Assembly: GCA_029718625.1 (NCBI GenBank)
Contig: CM056379.1
Location: 55,449,579 to 55,513,578 of the forward strand
Direction: 5' to 3'
Length of the DNA: 64,000 nucleotides
DNA from: Synaphobranchus kaupii
Lineage: Eukaryota; Chordata; Actinopteri; Anguilliformes; Synaphobranchidae
Part shown: positions 61,879-64,000 of the stretch, piece after piece
Numbering within the stretch: the first letter of the stretch is position 1
How the letters are laid out: every line of letters starts with the position of its first letter
Translations under genes and position numbers: made by a program
Notes under the pieces: model-generated
The model's input: the letters and a program-made list of their open reading frames with translations, nothing else
Told to the model about the DNA's origin: nothing
The model's database searches: none

Positions 61879-62491
61879 AGGCCTACCACTGCATAGTAGT
61901 CCGTCATTGAACAGGCCCCGATTCATTTCAGGCGAGTCGCGATCTTTGGTACCACACCGTCGAGCCCATTGGCCACAGCGCCCCCAGAATTTTGGAGGAC
62001 TCACTTCACCCTAAATGAATCACACAGTACAGCAACTCCAAAACATCTGCATGTTCTGATAGTACTGTTGCATCTCGAGGTGCTCATAAGCTGAATGTGA
62101 TACTGCTGGTGCAGGGTGCACGGCTAACGTGGCACATGCCACTATATATTAGTGACTCACTCCGAGTGGCTGGCTGGCACGGTATCAAAGATGGCCATTG
62201 GCTCAGTTTCAGCACAGTAGCCAATCCCAGCAGCCTTATCCTGGAGCTGGTGGCACAGTAACACGGCAGCAGAGCAACCTAGGAATTGGGGTGTATTCCC
62301 TGCGCTGAAGTCACTGTTCCATATCGCGGCAGTCTTCTGCTTCAGACAGCAAGGTCTGGAACATGAGGTCGCCCTGACAGAGGGCCCACAGATCGTCTGG
62401 AAACAGCACAACTATAGTGCCTTGTTTCCCTCTGTCCATCACCAATGGCAACACATCAGTTTTATTAGGTCATAGTGAATACAGCTATGAG

Positions 62492-62587
62492 TGGGATCAG
62501 CTTCCCATTGCAGTCAGGAGAGCAGAAACCCTGCACATCTTCCGACAGAGACTAAAGACTAACCTCTTCATATTTTACCAAGGGTAA
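62492..62587 (+). pseudogene. LINE ORF2 C-terminal fragment
   Basis: 32 codons reading WDQLPIAVRRAETLHIFRQR, then LKTNLFIFYQG and a TAA. The W-x-x-LP ... R ... F...LKTxLF pattern is the usual C-terminal end of L2/CR1/Rex-type LINE reverse-transcriptase proteins. No upstream RT is present, so the copy is 5'-truncated. Confidence 0.7.
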
Positions 62588-63252
62588 CCCCTTTAGCCTT
62601 TAGATAATCTTTCTTTTCCTTTCTTTCCCTGGACTTCCTTTTGGATAACGTTATGGGTACAGCTGTGTAAAGATAGGTTGGCTGTCTAGTTGTACCTTCT
62701 TTTGTTACGTGACAAATTGCTGTTTGTTAGGTTTACATTACACTTATTATAAATGGGCCTCTGTGCCTTTGTGGTGATGCCACATTTTTGTGTTTTTGAG
62801 AGTAAAGGCTGTTACAGAGTGTTTAAAACAGGGAGCAGACACGTACGTGGATGGACAGTCCTCCGGATTGTCTGCGGACATTTGCCTTTCATATTCGAGC
62901 GTACCAACCAGGTACCAGCCCCCCATTTTTAGACCACGTTTCCCATTATTTTGCGGGCAAATTGCAAACAACAATGGTGTCCCTCTTGGAAGATGATTAC
63001 GGTACGCTTGTAGGTGAAACAGCAGGTCCGTGCGGACAGGTCTGCGCGGACATAAGAAACGACTGCTGCGCGGACTGCCTAGGCGGACGTCCGCTCAAGG
63101 TCCGTTTTGGGTCTGCTATGATGACATTTAGGTCCACGCGAACCCTGTGGACGTCCGTACGCATATTTCTTTTTGGCGACTATGAATTGGCCTTTGCACT
63201 GATGTTCTTAAGTTCTGTACATCACTTTGGATAAGAGTATCTGCTAAGTGAT
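62588..63252 (+). mobile_element. LINE/SINE 3' tail with internal GC-rich segment
   Basis: The tail ends TTTGGATAAGAGTATCTGCT (63228-63247), the 3' signature shared by fish L2-type LINEs and their SINEs. Between the ORF end and this tail, about 62840-63170 is unusually rich in GCGGAC/GTCCGC motifs and may be a separate insertion. Confidence 0.5.
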
Positions 63253-64000
63253 TGCAGTGTAAAAACCTTTGTATATGAAGAGTACACTATTTTGTCCCTT
63301 CTCATATACTCTAGCGTTGCTAGAGGCAAACAGACAAGAGAAAGCAGTAGAGCCACTGTAAGAGTACATTAGAAAATAAAGAATAGGAATGATATACATT
63401 TCAGATAAAGAGCAAAATCCCACTCCTCCTCCCTTTTTCATTTGCCACCCAAACTGCAGCTGAGACTGGGGCTCTCATGGGTGATGAAAAAGCCAATGTT
63501 CCCTCCGTCTGTGGGGCTCTGTGAGACAGTGTGTGGGAGTGACAACGGAAACAAAAACTCTCCACCGAAACAAACATGGTCCAGGAAGACAGCACGCCAG
63601 GCTTTGAGTCATTCGAGCATTTAAAAAAAGCCTCCTGCGGTTTTTCCTCAAGAATAAGAGCGGCGCACTCGCGTTTCTGCGCTTCCTGTTTGCGCAGCCA
63701 GAACAGGAAGGTGTGTGTGCCTTGGAGAGTAAGAGATGAGTGGACTTCTCACTAGACAAGGTTGGGCGAACCCAGGGAGTTCCAAAGGGGAACCACCGGA
63801 GAATCCTGAACCACGGCAGGAAGTGACCTAAGCGTCGACGTGGACGTGGCCCTCACGGCCAGACACAGTCCCTTCCACAGCACCACGGGGCGTCAGGAGA
63901 GAGGGAGAAAAGTGACCAACCGGTAGCTGCCGCTTCCTGTCATGGGGGTGGGTATGAGAGGGTAATCTACAGGAAGCAGAGCTGCAGCTCCAGACGGTGC
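63253..64000. other. Unassigned sequence at the window edge
   Basis: No conserved frame or repeat recognised. The arhgap23 5' end or an upstream neighbour could continue beyond the window. Confidence 0.5.

Overview
The window is nuclear DNA of a ray-finned fish, most likely a teleost. The evidence is a multi-exon vertebrate gene with canonical GT/AG introns, Tc1/mariner copies including one with Sleeping Beauty-type ends, foldback and MITE elements, the fish repeat that reads TTTTATTTGTATAGCGCTTT, and very dense CA/GA microsatellites and minisatellites. I see no prokaryotic operon, CRISPR array, tRNA or rRNA gene.

One protein-coding gene explains most of the window: arhgap23, a Rho GTPase-activating protein with PDZ, PH and RhoGAP domains, on the minus strand. 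I place 23 coding exons from 40574 down to a TAG stop at 5075-5077. Exon phases chain without conflict at every junction, and the coding length comes to 5151 nt (1716 residues plus stop) once two single-base excesses in exon 7 are discounted. Exons are numbered 2 to 24 because the start codon is not in exon 2, so at least one upstream coding exon is needed; the best candidate lies in a CpG-rich block at 47544-47757. Residue numbers in the entries count from the first codon of exon 2.

Layout in transcript order: CpG-rich blocks near 61.0, 57.0, 47.7 and 45.3 kb are possible promoters. PDZ exons lie at 40.6-31.9 kb, including a 25-nt microexon. A 1.5-kb linker exon lies at 30.5-29.0 kb, and short linker exons plus the PH domain at 22.8-18.7 kb. 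RhoGAP exons lie at 17.4-8.7 kb, and a 1.45-kb last exon at 6.5-5.1 kb codes for the acidic and basic tail. The 3' UTR lies below 5075.

The introns carry the rest: a 5'-truncated Penelope-like GIY-YIG remnant with a catalytically deleted Tc1 element inside it, four long foldback or MITE elements, an internally deleted Sleeping Beauty-like element, seven minisatellites, pure (CA)n and poly-G/C tracts, and a LINE 3' end. I found no new defence or metabolic system. The points most worth checking are the two same-direction frame breaks in exon 7, the microexon, the unresolved 5' end, and the nested or recombined transposons.
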